Source: Acanthochlamys bracteata (taxonomy: Eukaryota; Streptophyta; Magnoliopsida; Pandanales; Velloziaceae). Taken from it: 64,000 nucleotides of DNA. The stretch lies in assembly GCA_019914995.1 (NCBI GenBank), contig CM034144.1, forward strand, positions 6,169,489 to 6,233,488, in the 5' to 3' direction. Under the pieces are notes generated by a model, which was given only the letters and a program-made list of their open reading frames with translations, did not search any database and had not been told where the DNA came from. The position numbers and the translations under genes are program-made. Within the stretch, counting starts at the first letter, position 1, and each line of letters opens with the position of its first letter. This document shows positions 38,801 to 52,584 of this stretch, piece by piece.

Positions 38801-39101
38801 ACAAACAATCTTGCAAAGTAACAAACATATGAAAAGTTTCGCACAAAATCCAAACTTTTCAAATCCAATATCAAATGGATTAGATTTTTCAACCTGTAGA
38901 TAATCCTTCGCGAGCAAATGACAGCACCTTCTCTTTGTTCTTGAACACCGTCGAAGAAGTTTGGATCTTTCCTTCGTTCTCTTTATCCTTCTTGTAACCA
39001 AACAGCGTCCGCTTGGGTCTCTCCAGTTCCGCCTCTTCATTCACCGTCAGAGCCGCCGGTGGCGGCTGAGAAACTTCTAGATTCTTTCGTTTCTTCCCCA
39101 T
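35764..39101 (-). pseudogene. BRX1: BRX1 ribosome-biogenesis factor (Brix domain), frame-broken
   Basis: Homologue of BRX1, a nucleolar Brix-domain protein needed for 60S subunit assembly. Exons: 39101-38894, 38535-38394, 38022-37944, 37775-37651, 37441-37340, 36581-36513, 36429-36331, 35897-35817. Splice sites are intact and the protein is well conserved (RPKTRTLFGYK-like RPKRTLFGYK, YRRLMMDIVALLLHSKKDSK, KPFHDHVFVFSIVDDHIWFRNYE, LIEVGPRFCLYPIKILGG, KAGKYTKKITAKKRR). Exon 1 is one base short: after FKNKEK the frame must shift to read the conserved VICSRRIIYR, placing the lesion near 38921-38925; total coding length is 905, not a multiple of three. At the 3' end the frame stops at 35817 after RRNMN, but the conserved acidic tail LESDEFSDLWKVED and its stop remain in another frame at 35808-35764. 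Either a young pseudogene or sequence errors; BRX1 is normally essential, so an intact copy would be expected elsewhere. Confidence 0.72.
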
Positions 39102-40422
39102 CAAAATTCACTGAACCCTGAAAGCTAAAATCTCAACCTTGAGGTTGAATTGAAAAAACCCACACAGTGAATTGAATCGAAAAATGTTCTGGTAGTAAAT
39201 TGATTGTTTTTAGGGTTCTTCAACTTTCGAGGGTTTTAGGAACATTTCGGATCGTTTATAAAACAAAATTTTTATTAAATTTATAGAAAAGTTCTCCGAA
39301 CATGTAACAATTCTTATCATGTCATATTATTACTAAATTACTAATAAATTTTTATAAAATAATTAAAATTTAAAAAATTTATTTTATACAACTAAATAAG
39401 TTTTATTTTCTATCACTTCTAAGTAATTTTCATTTTAACAAATTATTTAGTAAAATCTCATTTCAAAACAATCAGACGCTAATTGGGAGAATTAGTAATT
39501 CATATTTTTTAATATATTTTAAATAATATTTTATAAAATATATTTAAAATTTTAATAAAATACAAAATTGCATGTTATAAAATTTTATTTTATTTATTTT
39601 ATATATATTTAACATAACTTTTTTAAAATATTATTAAAATTTATTAAAAAAATAAAATAATATAGAGCGTTTAAACTTTAAAATGGTATCAAACATCTTA
39701 ACATTTTCAATTTTAAAAACATAAATATAAAAAGTGAGTCAGAACTCAAAATTGACAAAAAAAATTAAAATATTATTGAAAATCTTAAGCCAAACTAAAA
39801 CTAAATAGTTGAAAGCTTTTTTATTCATCTAAAGTAAACATTAAAGAATAACAATCTTATTATTACATGATACTCTAATTAATAGATAGGGTTTTAAGAT
39901 TTTTTATTATGATTTAAGGTGTGCTTTTCTATAGGAAAATTTACTTTGAACTAATTTTTTATATTTACTTATTTATGTAATTTATAAAAATATTAATCAA
40001 AAATCCATTTTAGGATATTTTTTAGTTTACTTAAAAATTTTTCTACATTTTTTTAATAAAAACGTTAAATTTTATTTCTAAAAATTTTAAAATATATTTT
40101 AATTTTTGGCTTGAAATGCATGAAAATCTGAAAAAAAGCCACTTGGACAAAATAATTGCCTTGAATGTTAGCACCTGCTAAAAAAGAGACACCTTTTTTT
40201 CTGACACAAAAGAAACAACAAAACTAATTTTCTAGCAAAATAATTCATAATAATTATTGATTTAATCAAAATTTTAAAACTCTCTCTACATATATATCTA
40301 GCTATATCTATACAATCATTTTCTACAAAGTTTTTTTTTTTGTTTTTGAAGGATCGAGTTGGATTCGATGAAGATGGATGATTTCCTGTTTCATAAAATT
40401 AATAGCATTCATCATCATTAAA
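39102..40422. other. Intergenic region with AT-rich repeat copies
   Basis: The BRX1 promoter lies at the left side. Two copies of the AT-rich repeat family occupy about 39245-39480 and 39480-39700. The right side is the 3' UTR of the bZIP gene. No coding sequence seen. Confidence 0.5.
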
Positions 40423-42413
40423 TTAATCTTGTCGAGGTCGAGAGAGCCAGAGAGAGCTGAGAGCTCGGAGACGGTGGAAGTGCTCGCCGACGGCGAGGAA
40501 ACACCGTGCCGATTGCCTCGTCGTCAGCAGCTGTTGAAGTCGGTGCAGTGTCTGCTGCCTCAAATTATCAGCCTGCGTGCATGCATGCATCGATCAGGTA
40601 ATTACTTCTTAATAATTAATGTTTTCAGAATTTCATAACTTTTTTTTATAATTCATAAATTTTTTTTTTTTTTTTACTATTTTATTTTTAAAAATTCAGC
40701 TTCAAATTTTACTTTCAATTATTGAAATTTAAACCAAAAACTTATTTTTAAACTCACTTCTAATAATAAAAAATATATAATTTAACTTATTTTCAATACT
40801 TATTTTTAATTTTATAATTTATTTTCTGTAATTTATTAAAATTGAATTGCATGTTAGGTTGGATGCTACGATAAGAACAAGCCTACTATATATATAAGTG
40901 AGTTGGTGAAATTATAACTCGTAGAAGCTTAGAAATATGGACACCTATAGGCTATAGTTAAGAAAAATAATAAATAAGTTGCATGTAACTTAAGTAGTTA
41001 TATGATAACTCTAATTATAACTTAATTATTCTATATGCTTGATGTGATTCTTTAATTAATATAACTATCTCACCAAACCCTACTTGATGTTAATTAATTT
41101 GCATTTTGAAATTAAACAAGCTATGAAAGTTTTCTATTTCAATATTTGAAAGACATGCAATGTATCTTGTTATGGAAAGCATTATGATATATATTTTGCC
41201 ATAAATCTATAGCTTCCCTCATTAAGCAAGCAAAGGAATAATAATAAAATTAACCCTAAGTTTGGTATTGTTGTTAGATCATGTTTTATAATATGCATAA
41301 TTTTGATGCACATTTTGGGGTTGGTAAGAAAATATAGAGTTTAAAAAATAATATACTTTTTAAAAATGAATTTTTTATATTTATAATATATTATTCATGT
41401 CTTCTAACTTCAAAAGAATAATATCTAATCACTGTAGAAAATATTTTTTTAAAGATGAAAATGAAGGTCTTGGTTAGAAAGATTTGTTATGGTATTGTAT
41501 ATGAGTTTCTTTAGACTTGAACAAACTAAGTGGTTATTTAGGGAAGCTTTTTATTCATTTCATATTTTTTAATAATTTTTTAAATAATCTAAAAAAATTA
41601 AGAACTTAAAAAATACATGTAAATTATACGTCATAAAACTGTATTTTTTTTAAAAAAAATTTATTTTAAACATTTTCAAACGAACTTTTAAGAATCCTAA
41701 ATTAATTTAGGTCGGAAAAAAATATCAGAAAAATAATATAAAAAACTTACTTGTCTGATGAAACCTTCAACTGAGGTTAGTCTGTTCATAGCAACTGCCA
41801 TTTGACCCATATAATTCGCCATATTTGAGGGATAACTCAAATGGTCGGAAGTAATAGCATCAGATAAAGACCTATTGAGTGCGTCAAGCCCTTGGTTAAG
41901 AGCTTCTTCAGTTTCCTGTGCAGATTGCTGCAGAGCACAAACTCCTACTACCTGTTGTTCTGTTAATGGATCTATGTGCCCTACAACAATCTGATATTAT
42001 ATATATACACATTATTCATCTTATCAGATAAATATTTAAAATAAATAAGCATATGTCACTTCTAGAAATATCAGTATTACCGACTGAAAAAATAATTCGA
42101 AACTAGTCAAAAAATATTTGACAAAATACTTCGTTGATTGAAATAAGTGCAGTCGGTAATTCGTCGATAAACATAGATCAATAAATTATTTATTGATTGA
42201 ATGAATATATCAGTAAATAAGATACAGTAAAATCTAACAAATAAGCATTTAATAAATAATAATCATGAAGAATATTGGAACATGCAGTATTATCTTTATA
42301 GTGTACTTTGTCAGTACTTGTTTTTTTATCAAATTTTTTTTAAAAGTTTTTTTACAGTATTTTTAAAATTTAACATATATAGATAAATTACACATTATAA
42401 AGTTTTTATTTTT

Positions 42414-42452
<39 letters not shown>

Positions 42453-45025
42453 TATAATAAAACTTGTTTTAAAAATTATTTGAAACTTGCAAAACGTCCC
42501 TTGTATAAGAAAACATAAGGGTACTATATGTAGTAGGAACAAAAACAACTTTCAAAGAATATATGAAGTAATGCTTCACTTCAACTCCCGTTTCAGGTAA
42601 ACCACTTCCATCATTTTCTTCTTCTAGCACGCTTCCTATTTTCATTTATTTTTCACATTATTGTCTCATGCATATTAGGTAGGATTAGGGTTTTTTGTAT
42701 ATACTAATTAAAGTAATAAAAAAATAAACCTTGATTATCTCCGATGGCCGGAATCCTCCAAGCCAGAGAAAGCACCTCTCTGCGGGTGTCTTCCACATGC
42801 CTGAAACAAGATGGAAAACATCTGTCTTCGCAACCATGGCTTTAAGATTGATCAACTCATCGTAATGCGCTAAGCAATTATCGACGTATAGCTTCAGTTC
42901 AGAATCCGGCAAATGTTCTTGAACTGCAGCTCGTAGCTCGCACATTAATCGGTGGTGATCTTCCAGCCATCTTGCGTACTCCATGTCAAACATAGCTGCA
43001 TCTGTTAAAAAAAACATTCAACATTTTGAAATATTGAACTTTATATATCAGTTTAATTCTGTTTTATTTGAAGAATGTTATGCATGCATGCCTGAGCTAA
43101 GGGCACCGATCCCCGTTGGAAGGCTTTGATCTCCATGAAGAACTCCTCCTCCGAAAAACATACCCTATAAATTATATTAACGTTTAAAAATTATTGACAA
43201 AATTAAACGAAAACGTGTTTTTGTGTATTTAGGTTGTTAAATTAACCTGAGCTCTAGCTCTTTGTAGTTCTTGTTCAAGTTGGGTTAATCTGATTCTGCT
43301 ATTTTCTAGCTGTTGAACATAAGCCTGCAACCAAATCAACAAGATTAATGAAGATGAAGGGTTTTTTTTGGTTTCTGAAAAAAAAGTTGAAAATGATTGA
43401 AGTATGCTGGGAGCTTGTAGATGATATACCTTTTTTCTTAGCCTGCTCTTTCTTGCTGCTTCTCTATTCTGAGCTAGCCTTCTCAAAGTCTACATAATAA
43501 TTAACAAAAATCATAAGACTCAAATATAAATCATCAACAAAAAAATAATAATAATAAAGAAAGAAAAATTTTGAGAATTAAAATGTTATAATAATTACTT
43601 TAGGGTCTGAAGTTTTAGGACCATCACGATCGTTATTTGCTGTTGTTTTCTTGTTCCCGTCTTTCTGTTTAATTAGAAGGGAAAAAAAACCTTAAAACTT
43701 GTTAACATTAAACATTAATTTATTGAATTTTTATGTTCACCTTTACTGTTGTTTTGGTGTCTTTCGGTGATTGATTTGTATTTTCCATATTTTTTTGTTG
43801 ATCTGTTGGTCTCTTCGAAGAGTTGATAGAAGCTGAAACCATACTGATGATACCACTCTGTAATTATAAGAAAAAATAAATAAATTAAAAGTTTTCTTTA
43901 AAATATATAACAGAAAATAAAATTTGCAAATATTTTACTAACCTTGGTTGAGGAAGGATCGACATGCATGGGTTGAGAAGGGAAGATATTGAGAGTCTCT
44001 GCAACATCTGAATCAACGATTTTCTTCATAATTTATTTTCTATAAGGTCATGATCATGAAAAATTCATAACAAAATTAAAAAGAATAAAAAAGGAAAAGA
44101 AAGAGGGATGGGGATGGTGATGCAATGATATCATGAGTTTGTTATATGTACTATCAAAGACCAGAAAAACAAGAATATCAAGGAAAATATCGAAAACTAA
44201 ACGAATAAAAATAAAAATATTGGTCATGCTGTTCGCATGACTAAGGTAAAAAAAAAAAATCATCATAAATATATCTGCAGTACTTGGTTTGTTTTGATCT
44301 TCATGATCATGCATCGATGTATATATACACGTACGTCGATGGTGTTCATGATGAGGAGTTGCAGAAGCAGCAGCAGCAGCAGTTGCAGGTGATGAAGAAG
44401 GATGAAGATGGAGATCATGTTGTTGTTGATGATGTTGTTGGTTGCCTTCAAAATACATGTAAACTAGTTCTTGATCATCAAGCTCACCTAGATCATGATA
44501 TGGAGCTCCAGTGCTAGTACTACTACTCATCTCCTTCACAGCAGCACTGTTGGTATTATTATTATTATTATTCCTGCAACAAGTAAACAACCAAAATTTT
44601 CTCAAATATATATAAAAGATTACTCTATATGAATGAGATCATAGAGCTATATATTTGTTCATTAATTTAGTTCTGAAAGAATTGTTGAACTAGCGATCAA
44701 TCAACAGTACTGAGTGAGTTAGATGAATTAATTTCCAACTCCACTACATGATGAACTACTTCAAAAATTAATGATCAGCAACTCTAGATGATGCACGCAT
44801 CTTGATCATTGAAAAACGTAACCCATGAAAGTACACAGAAACAGAGACGGAAAAAAAAAAGAGAAAAAAGAAGGATCCCTGATTATTCACATCCCAGCAA
44901 AGAGAGAAGAGATTAAAATACATGAAGCCTGTAGCGATAGCGGCAGCAGATGAACCAGCAGGTGCACGCATGGAAGAAGACGAAGAAGATGGATGAATCA
45001 TTCCAAATGAAATTTGGTTCTCCAT
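40423..45025 (-). CDS. TGA-family bZIP transcription factor with DOG1 domain, 11 exons
   Basis: Nuclear bZIP factor of the TGA class, which binds TGACG elements and commonly pairs with NPR1/BOP or glutaredoxin (ROXY) partners. Exons: 45025-44922, 44573-44284, 43998-43943, 43857-43741, 43664-43599, 43489-43430, 43324-43247, 43164-43092, 43001-42730, 41990-41751, 40572-40423; 501 aa. Seen in order: a Ser/His/Gln/Ala-rich N-terminus with HDLGELDDQELVYMYF, the motif TLNIFPSQPMHV, a Lys-rich segment, the basic region RRLAQNREAARKSRLRKK, a leucine zipper (YVQQLENSRIRLTQLEQELQ), and the DOG1 domain (FDMEYARWLEDHHRLMCELR through GFRPSEIIK, EGFIRQADNLRQQTLHRL). The long N-terminus and the TLNIFPSQPMHV motif point to the TGA9/TGA10 clade rather than TGA1/4 or TGA2/5/6; this assignment is from memory. 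Exon 8 is followed by a GC donor. Confidence 0.9.
42419..42450. repeat. (TA)n microsatellite
   Basis: About 16 TA units in intron 9 of the bZIP gene. Confidence 0.9.
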
Positions 45026-48000
45026 GATTCTGTGCTGCTGCTAGCTGCTCTCTCTCCTTCTTCTGAAACTAATATACTGAGGAACTACTGAGCCCACATG
45101 CAAAAACTGCTAGCTAGCTAGCTTTCTCTAACCCATTAATGGAAGAATAAGAACAACCACAACAACAACTATTTGTTGTTTTTTTCTAATGAAAATGAAA
45201 TGGAAGGAAAAATTGTTTTGTTTTGTCTTTGTTTTTTCTTTTTTCTGGTTTTGGTGTTTTATGATTGAAGAATGAAGACTTCTTTTTTTTGTTTTTGAGT
45301 CGAAGAAAACGAAGATAAGCGAAAGGTTGAAGAAAAAGTGGGAGGTAAGGTTACCCCCTTCAAGAAGGTAAGAGATAGAGACATAGACAGCCGTAGACCA
45401 ATTTGATAGCGGCTTGCCGACGTGTCAGCCCAGCGGTTCCCTGACCGCTTGGCTTTGGAACGTTTACAATTTACCATTTACCATTTCATGGATAGTACTT
45501 TATGAAATAAAAAGCTAAATGATTATAAAATAGAAGTTTTTAAAAATAAAAAATATTTTCAAAATTCTTAATTAATTTAAATTTTCAAATAGTTAAAAAT
45601 ATAACAAAAATTACATAATCTTTTTATATTTTTTAAATATTTAAATTAAAATACTATAAAAATTTATTAAAAGTTGAAGTATTTATTTTTAAAAAATTTA
45701 GCCAAACATGTTCTTTTGGAATGTTTTTAAAGATAATAATAATAGTTAATATTTTTTATAAAAATTAAATAATATTTTTTTTATTAAGTAGGATCACTTT
45801 AAAAATTGTTAGAAGATATTTAGAAATGCTTATAGAAAGTATTTTTCTAAAATAGAAAATATTTTTTATTTTAAAAAATAAGCTATATTTTTATATTAAC
45901 AATAATAAAATAAATAATAAAAAAATTTTATAACATAGAAATTTTTTTTTATAAACTAAAATTTTGTAGAACATATAAAAAATTTATTAAAACCTATGGA
46001 TTGAAAAATTTTAAAACATTTTTTTAGAGCGCACTTCCAAACGCAGCATTTGTTTTACAAAAATAAATTTCTGTTAATAAAATATGTTTTTGTGGTATAT
46101 TTCTAAAATAAAAATTTAGCTTCATTTCATAGATATCATTTTTTATTGTTTAAAATAAAATATTTTTTTATGAAAATAAGTTTTTAGTAAAGTTTTTCAA
46201 AAAATAAAAATCATTTTTTAGCTTAAAAATAATCAAATTATAAATATAATGATTCTATAATGTCAAAATGTTTAAATTCTTTTTAAAAAATAAATACTGT
46301 AGAAAATTTTTGAACATCCAAAAGCTAAAAACATATGAAAATAAGTAGTTATAAGCGATCCCAAATATGCCCTGCATTGGATGGATAACATGAATACAAA
46401 TAATTTCCTACAAATTTATACTTCAATATTATAAATTTTACTTTATGTTGCGAATTGAGGAGGGTTTGGAAGTTGCTTACGAAATAAAGTTTTTCTGAAA
46501 TAAAAAATATTTTTATTTATTTTGAAAAACGAATTCTATTTTTTATCTAGAAAAATAAAAATAAATAATAAAAAAACCTTACTACGTAAAATTTTTATAT
46601 TTTTTAAATTTCAAATAAATTTTTATATATTTATAAAAAGTATATTGAAAAATATAAAATAAAAAAATAATAATCAGCTTTTGGAAAAAGCTTTTCCAAA
46701 CAACCCCTCAATCTAAAAACATAAATCAAATAGTCACTAAACACTTTCGTATTACTTTCAAAATACATACGGTTATTTTGTAATTATTTGGATATTTGTG
46801 AATACATTTAACTAGTCTATGCACTCTTTATAGAGACTAAAAGAATATTTCAGAGTGATTCTGAAAAAAAAATTAAATTAAATTAAAAATATTTAAAAAT
46901 TTGTAAAAAGTAAGATATATTATTTTATTTAAAAAAATAATAATAAATAATAAAAAAATTTTACAATCTCTAAAGATGTGTTTTCTTACACACAGAAGTA
47001 ACTTCTCTTTTACTAAAAAATTATTTTTAACTTCTTTTTTATTACAAAAGAATACAAAATTACTTCTAACTTATTTCTAATACAAAAAAATATATTATTT
47101 TCAACAACATTATTTTTAACAACTCATTTCTAAAACTTATTTTTAAAAAACTCACTTTCAAAATAAAAAACTTTGCCAGACTTATAATTCAAAAAGTAGA
47201 ACTTGTGTGAAAACAAAGTAAAGAGGTCCTGTCCTGCAAAAACATAATGCCAAATATCCAAACTTCTAAAGGAAGTTGTCACTCTAAATTTATATAATTG
47301 GTGTAACTGAAAACTTTGTTTTTTCCTTTCATGGTCAATCACTTTAAGAAACCAAGTTGAATTCAATGTCTTCTAAATTCAATTCTTCCGGGTGCGTTTC
47401 GAAAAACGTTTCTCAAACGCTGATTTTAATTTTTAATTTTATATTTTTAAATATATTTTATAAATATTTAAAAATTTAATAAATATAAAAAATTTTACGA
47501 ATAAAATTTTTTTAATATTTTTTTAAGATAAAATAATAAAACTTATTTTTAAAAAAATAAAAATAATTTTTATTTTAAAATTTTTTTATTTTATAAGTAC
47601 TTTCAACACTACTGAAACCATTGGTCTCAAAAAACCCCCCTATGAATCAATCCTTTTATAGAATTTTCGATATTTTTCTAGACATCCTAGTTTCAAAGTT
47701 TACGATTCATCTTTCAAATGAACCAACCTTCATGAGAATTCATCGAGTAGAGATGAATATCTTTGTTTTGACTCGCATTTGAAAAAAAGTTTGTGCTCAA
47801 AAAAATTCATTTCGTAAAAATAATATTCTTACTCATATTTTAGGTTAATTAATCTTGCGTTTGGAAATTCTTATAAAATAAAGTTTTTATAAAATAGATT
47901 TTATTTTTTTTTGAGAAACGAATTTATTTTTTTATTTCTAAAAATAATAAAAATATGTAATTAAAAAATTTTATTAAATAAAATTTTTTATATTTTCTAA

Positions 48001-50862
48001 ATTTTTAAATAAACTTTCTATATATTTATAAAATATATATTATAAAATATAAAATTAAAAATCAAAAAATTATTTTTCTGATAAGCAATTTTTTGATAGA
48101 GACGAATATTTTTATTTTTTTATTCATATTTCAAATGAACTAATATTGGTACTACAATTCATCTCAAAGAGAGGTTATTTCTCAAGTTTACTCACAATAA
48201 AATCGAACAGATACTTGTGAACAATTTAGTTCCCAAACAAGATCAGATACAAAAGAAGAGAACATAAAAAGAAAAGAATCACAACTAAACTTAAATATAC
48301 TTTCATTGTAAGTTATATGTAAATAATCTTTTATTGGGAAAGAATTTACGTTTCATATTTCTTGTTATAAATTTACTTTCACAAATTTATGTTTAGTAAC
48401 CCACTTTCTGTTTATCTTTTAAAATTTCAATTTTCAAAATACTCATTTCTAAGCAAGTAACCCACTCTTTGTTTCAACATTTACTCAGTAGAGTTTGTTT
48501 GAACAGAGCATTGATTGATTCTATAGAATGGTGTGCTACAGGATTACATTCATTTCATATCTCTGAAAACATTTCAACTACTTGCCAACAACAAAAATCA
48601 AAGTTCTGAACTCATCTTCTGCGTACAAGTTTTTCAATCTCTAGTTCTTTCAGAAGACAAATTTGAGTGCGTTTGAAAGTGATTATAAAATAAAATTTTT
48701 TTAAAATAAAAATATTTTTATTTTTTAAAAAAATAAAATATATAATAAAAAAATCACTATATAGAATTATTTTATATTTTTTAAAATTTAAAATTAATTT
48801 AATATATATTTATAGAATATATATTAAAAAATATAATATTAAAAAATTATTTTTTTTATAAGCTAAACCAAACAGCCCAGCCGTATGAAGGTTTCTGAGA
48901 TTTAAAATAATTGTTTTTGAAAAAAAAAATTATATTTTATTATCTCAATTAAAAAATTTATAAAATATTGTAAAAAAGTTAATAAAAAATATCAAATAAA
49001 ATGAGATGGAGCTGAAATGCACTACAAATATACAAGCATACTTTATCTTCTAGAATAGAATATGCTAATCATATAATATTCATAACCAAAATATTCACTA
49101 CAAGGATTGAAACAAGAAATAAAAAGAAAATAAAACAAAACTCTATATCCAATTTGTTCAGGTCCTTTCATGAATTACACACATTGAAAGCAGCAGAAGC
49201 AGAAAAAAAAAATGCAAGAATATAATAGCCATCAGATATTGACCATTTTATGTAATCTAATGCTAATAACAGAACTCTGAAAACAACACACAGCAATTTC
49301 AACTCTGTTAATAAAATCTAAACTGTCAATATCAGAGAAGTTATACTGATTTTTTTTTTGTTTAACTAATTCTTCCCCACAAACAGAAACAGCTATTATT
49401 CTATTCAAGTGCATAAACAAATAAATGGATTAGGTTTATTGAAAGACAGTTTATCAGAAGATGAGAGAAAATTTTTAATTGTTTATGTTTGATATAATGG
49501 TTAGTTATATAAATCTCACCCACTCCTCTCAGCAGCCTAGCTAATAACCATAACATCAATAATATTAATAATAACGTTCGAAAGTAATTATAAAATATAA
49601 AATTTTTAAAATAAAAATATTTTTATTTTATTTTTAATAAAAAAATAATAAGTAATAATAAAATTTTATAACTTAAAATTTTTTTATATTATTAAAATTT
49701 TAAATAAATTATATAGAATATTGTATAAGATTTATTAAAAATATAAAACCTAACAAAAAATTTGGAATAGAATAACAAAATACTGGAAGTGCTTTTGAAA
49801 TAAAATTTTATAAAATAAAAAGTAATTTTTTTTAAATAAGCTATATTTTTTTATCTATAAATAATAAAAAATCTCACTGTATATAATTTCCTATATTTTT
49901 AAAATTTTAAATAAAATTTCTAAAAATTTATAAAAATATATTCAAAAATATAAATAAAATTAAAAAATTATTTTTGAAAAAAATAATGCCAATAGGTAAG
50001 TGAAAAATCACAGAGAATCATCTCCTACTCTGAAGAACTAACCCACTGTATGGTTAGCAGTAAACGAAGGTGAACAGAGATAAAAGTAAATAATTTATCC
50101 TAAAATAAAAAATTAAAAAAGAGATGAAAAAGCGCTTGAAATAGAAAGCAAAGGAACCCTAATTCCTAGTTCTCTAGAACGAAACATAAACAGCTTGTAT
50201 ATTTTCTGTAATTTTTTTTAATAAAAAATTTACTTCCAATGATTTTTTTAATGCCAGTATTATGTGAACTAAAATACAAAACTAATTATTGACTGAGATA
50301 CTTGGAATGTACATGGAGTCTATGGTAATTAAATCTTAGTCAATACCCTTCCTTACCAGAATAAGTATATAATGCATGCATTGACTACGTTTTGGTATTC
50401 TCGACTCTTAGCCCATTTAACATTGCCTTTCAAAAAAATAATTTTTTAATTTTTAATTATATATTTTTAAATATATATTTTATAAGTATATAAAAAATTT
50501 ATTAAAAAATTTAAAAAATATAAAAAAGTTCTACATAATAAGATTTTTTTATTATATATTATTATTATTTTTTTTAAATAAAAAAAAAAAAATTATTTTA
50601 AAAAAATAAAAATATTTTCTATTTTAAAAAAAATTTATTTTATAAACACTCCCAAATACTCTCTCTGTGAATGAATTGCTTAGGAACTTTTCAGCGTGAT
50701 GCATAAAAAAAAAGTCCAAATTATAAACTATCAGGAAAATCTGCAACATAGCAAAATAGGTAGGAGTTTTACTAGTTAGCTTGGATATATATTAATTTAT
50801 GATTGAACTATTATGTGAAAGTGGAAGGAATAAAATGAAATTCTTAAAGCAGTGTATTAGGG

Positions 50863-51112
50863 GGCGTTTCCCAAACCTTCTATTTCAATTTTTTATTTTA
50901 TATTTTTTAATATATATTTTATAAATATTTAAAAAATTTATTTAAAAAATTTAGAAAGTATAAAAAAATTTTATGTAATAAAATTTTTTTATTACATATT
51001 TTTATTACTTTTTTAAAAATAAAAAAATAAAAATTAATTTTTAGAAAAGACAAAAATATTTTCTATTTTAACAAAAATTTATTTTATATGTACTCCAAGA
51101 TGTCCTCGTATT
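50863..51112. repeat. Representative copy of the abundant AT-rich repeat
   Basis: Starts GGGGCGTTTCCCAAAC and ends near TGTACTCCAAGATGTCC, with an interior of the recurrent words TTTTTAATATATATTTTATAAATA, TTACATAATAAAATT-like and AAAATAAAAATA. The same order of words recurs more than 20 times in the window in both orientations. No coding potential. Confidence 0.6.
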
Positions 51113-51484
51113 GGGTCTTTTAAGTTAGGTTAGATCTGTGCTAATTATTAGAGGGGCCGAAGATTAAAAATAGACTAATTAATTTGATAAATAAACATAT
51201 TCAAATTAGGTCATGATTTAATGAATTTAATAATTCAAAATTTTTAATAATTTCATATTAATTGAGGGCTGAAAAAGTACATGTACTTATATCTGAATAT
51301 TAATAAAAATTTACCTATTCAATAAGTGAGACTTATAAAATCATGATTTACTTATCTCCTTGTTTAGTTATTCTTTATTGCATATAAATTTGCTATCCTG
51401 TCGATAAATTGTATAAAATAAATTTATCTATAATAGCGAATAACTGAAAGAAAATAAACAATAAGTAAATGAACAGGTAAACTT

Positions 51485-51718
51485 TCACTAAGGGTGTCTT
51501 CTTTTCATTTTAGAAGTTACTTTTTTTTACTTTTAACAACTTATTTCTAAATACAAAATGACATAAAAAATACAAAAACTTACTTCTAATTTACTTTTAA
51601 TTATAAAAAGAATATACAATTCAATCCAATTTTAACAATATTATTTTAAAAACTCACTTTCAAAATCAAAAAAATAAACTCACTTTCAAAGTCAAAAGAA
51701 TGCACCATACTAACTCCT
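51485..51718. mobile_element. Short MITE-like element with GGTGCATTCTTTTGA ends
   Basis: The left end reads GGGTGTCTTCTTTTCATTTT and the right end, on the opposite strand, reads GGTGCATTCTTTTGACTTT: an imperfect inverted repeat around an interior rich in ACTTATTTCTAA and AACTCACTTTCAAAA. A related copy is at about 46970-47165. Flanking CTAA occurs on both sides, but the duplication is not certain. Confidence 0.5.
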
Positions 51719-52584
51719 AAGTAATTAGCTAAATATTTTGTTATATATATCTAATTTTAGAGATAATAGAGAAATGTTGATATAAGCATGAGAGGTATGA
51801 GAAATTTTGGGCTGGAGCCCAAATTTGAGTTTCTAAAGGCCCAAATTTACTCGAATAAGAACAAAAAAATTGACTCCGTACTTTAGAAAAACAATGTTTT
51901 CAATAGTTCAAAGTTTTCGGAGACGTTTGAAATGCTATTATTTTGAAAAATAAATAAATATTTTTTATTAAAAAATAACTAATAATATAGAAAGTTTTAT
52001 ATTTTAAATAAATTTTATAAAAAAATATAAAAATTTATTTAAAAATATAAACTAAAATATTAAAAAGTATTTTTCTAAAAACGCGCATTAACACAAAATC
52101 TTTTATTCTTGTTACTTTTGAGTTTTCGATTAATATTCATTGATCTCCCAATGCAAGAGATCCTTACGAAAATGAAAAAATTCTTCTAAAAAAAAATAAT
52201 AATCACTAATAAATTTTACCATATAAAATTTTTACAAAAATTTTACTAAAAAATATAAAATAAAAATAAAAAAACACTCATCGCAACAACCACAAATTGA
52301 AAGGACACAAAACTTTTACCTCTCCAAAAACTTTGATTTTGTATAAATTTCTACAAAATTGATCCGTTGCTCTATTTCCTAAAATATAACAAAATCATTA
52401 CATTACTGTTAAAATACCTATCAAGTAACTCAAGAGAGAAGTTGGGATTCTAACAATTACCATACCATGTTTTCAGAAAACAAATTCTATCATTCTATAA
52501 CATTCTTTTTTTCATGCAAAAATCTTGAACAAAACATGAAAAAAAGAACAGAAGAAGAACAAAAAAATAAGATAGCTCTCCTCA

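Larger units (their letters stand above)
45026..52584. other. Repeat-rich intergenic region (7.5 kb)
   Basis: No gene recognised. The first 450 bases are the bZIP promoter and leader, containing a TGACG-like CGTGTCAGCCC and a GACCGCTTGGC segment near 45420-45450. The rest is mostly copies of the AT-rich repeat (about 45720-46045, 46450-46710, 47385-47625, 47850-48115, 48665-48885, 49570-49800, 49790-50000, 50420-50660, 50865-51110, 51920-52085). Two copies of another short element lie at 46970-47165 and 51485-51720. Short open frames near 47130 and 49232 have no family resemblance. Confidence 0.6.
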
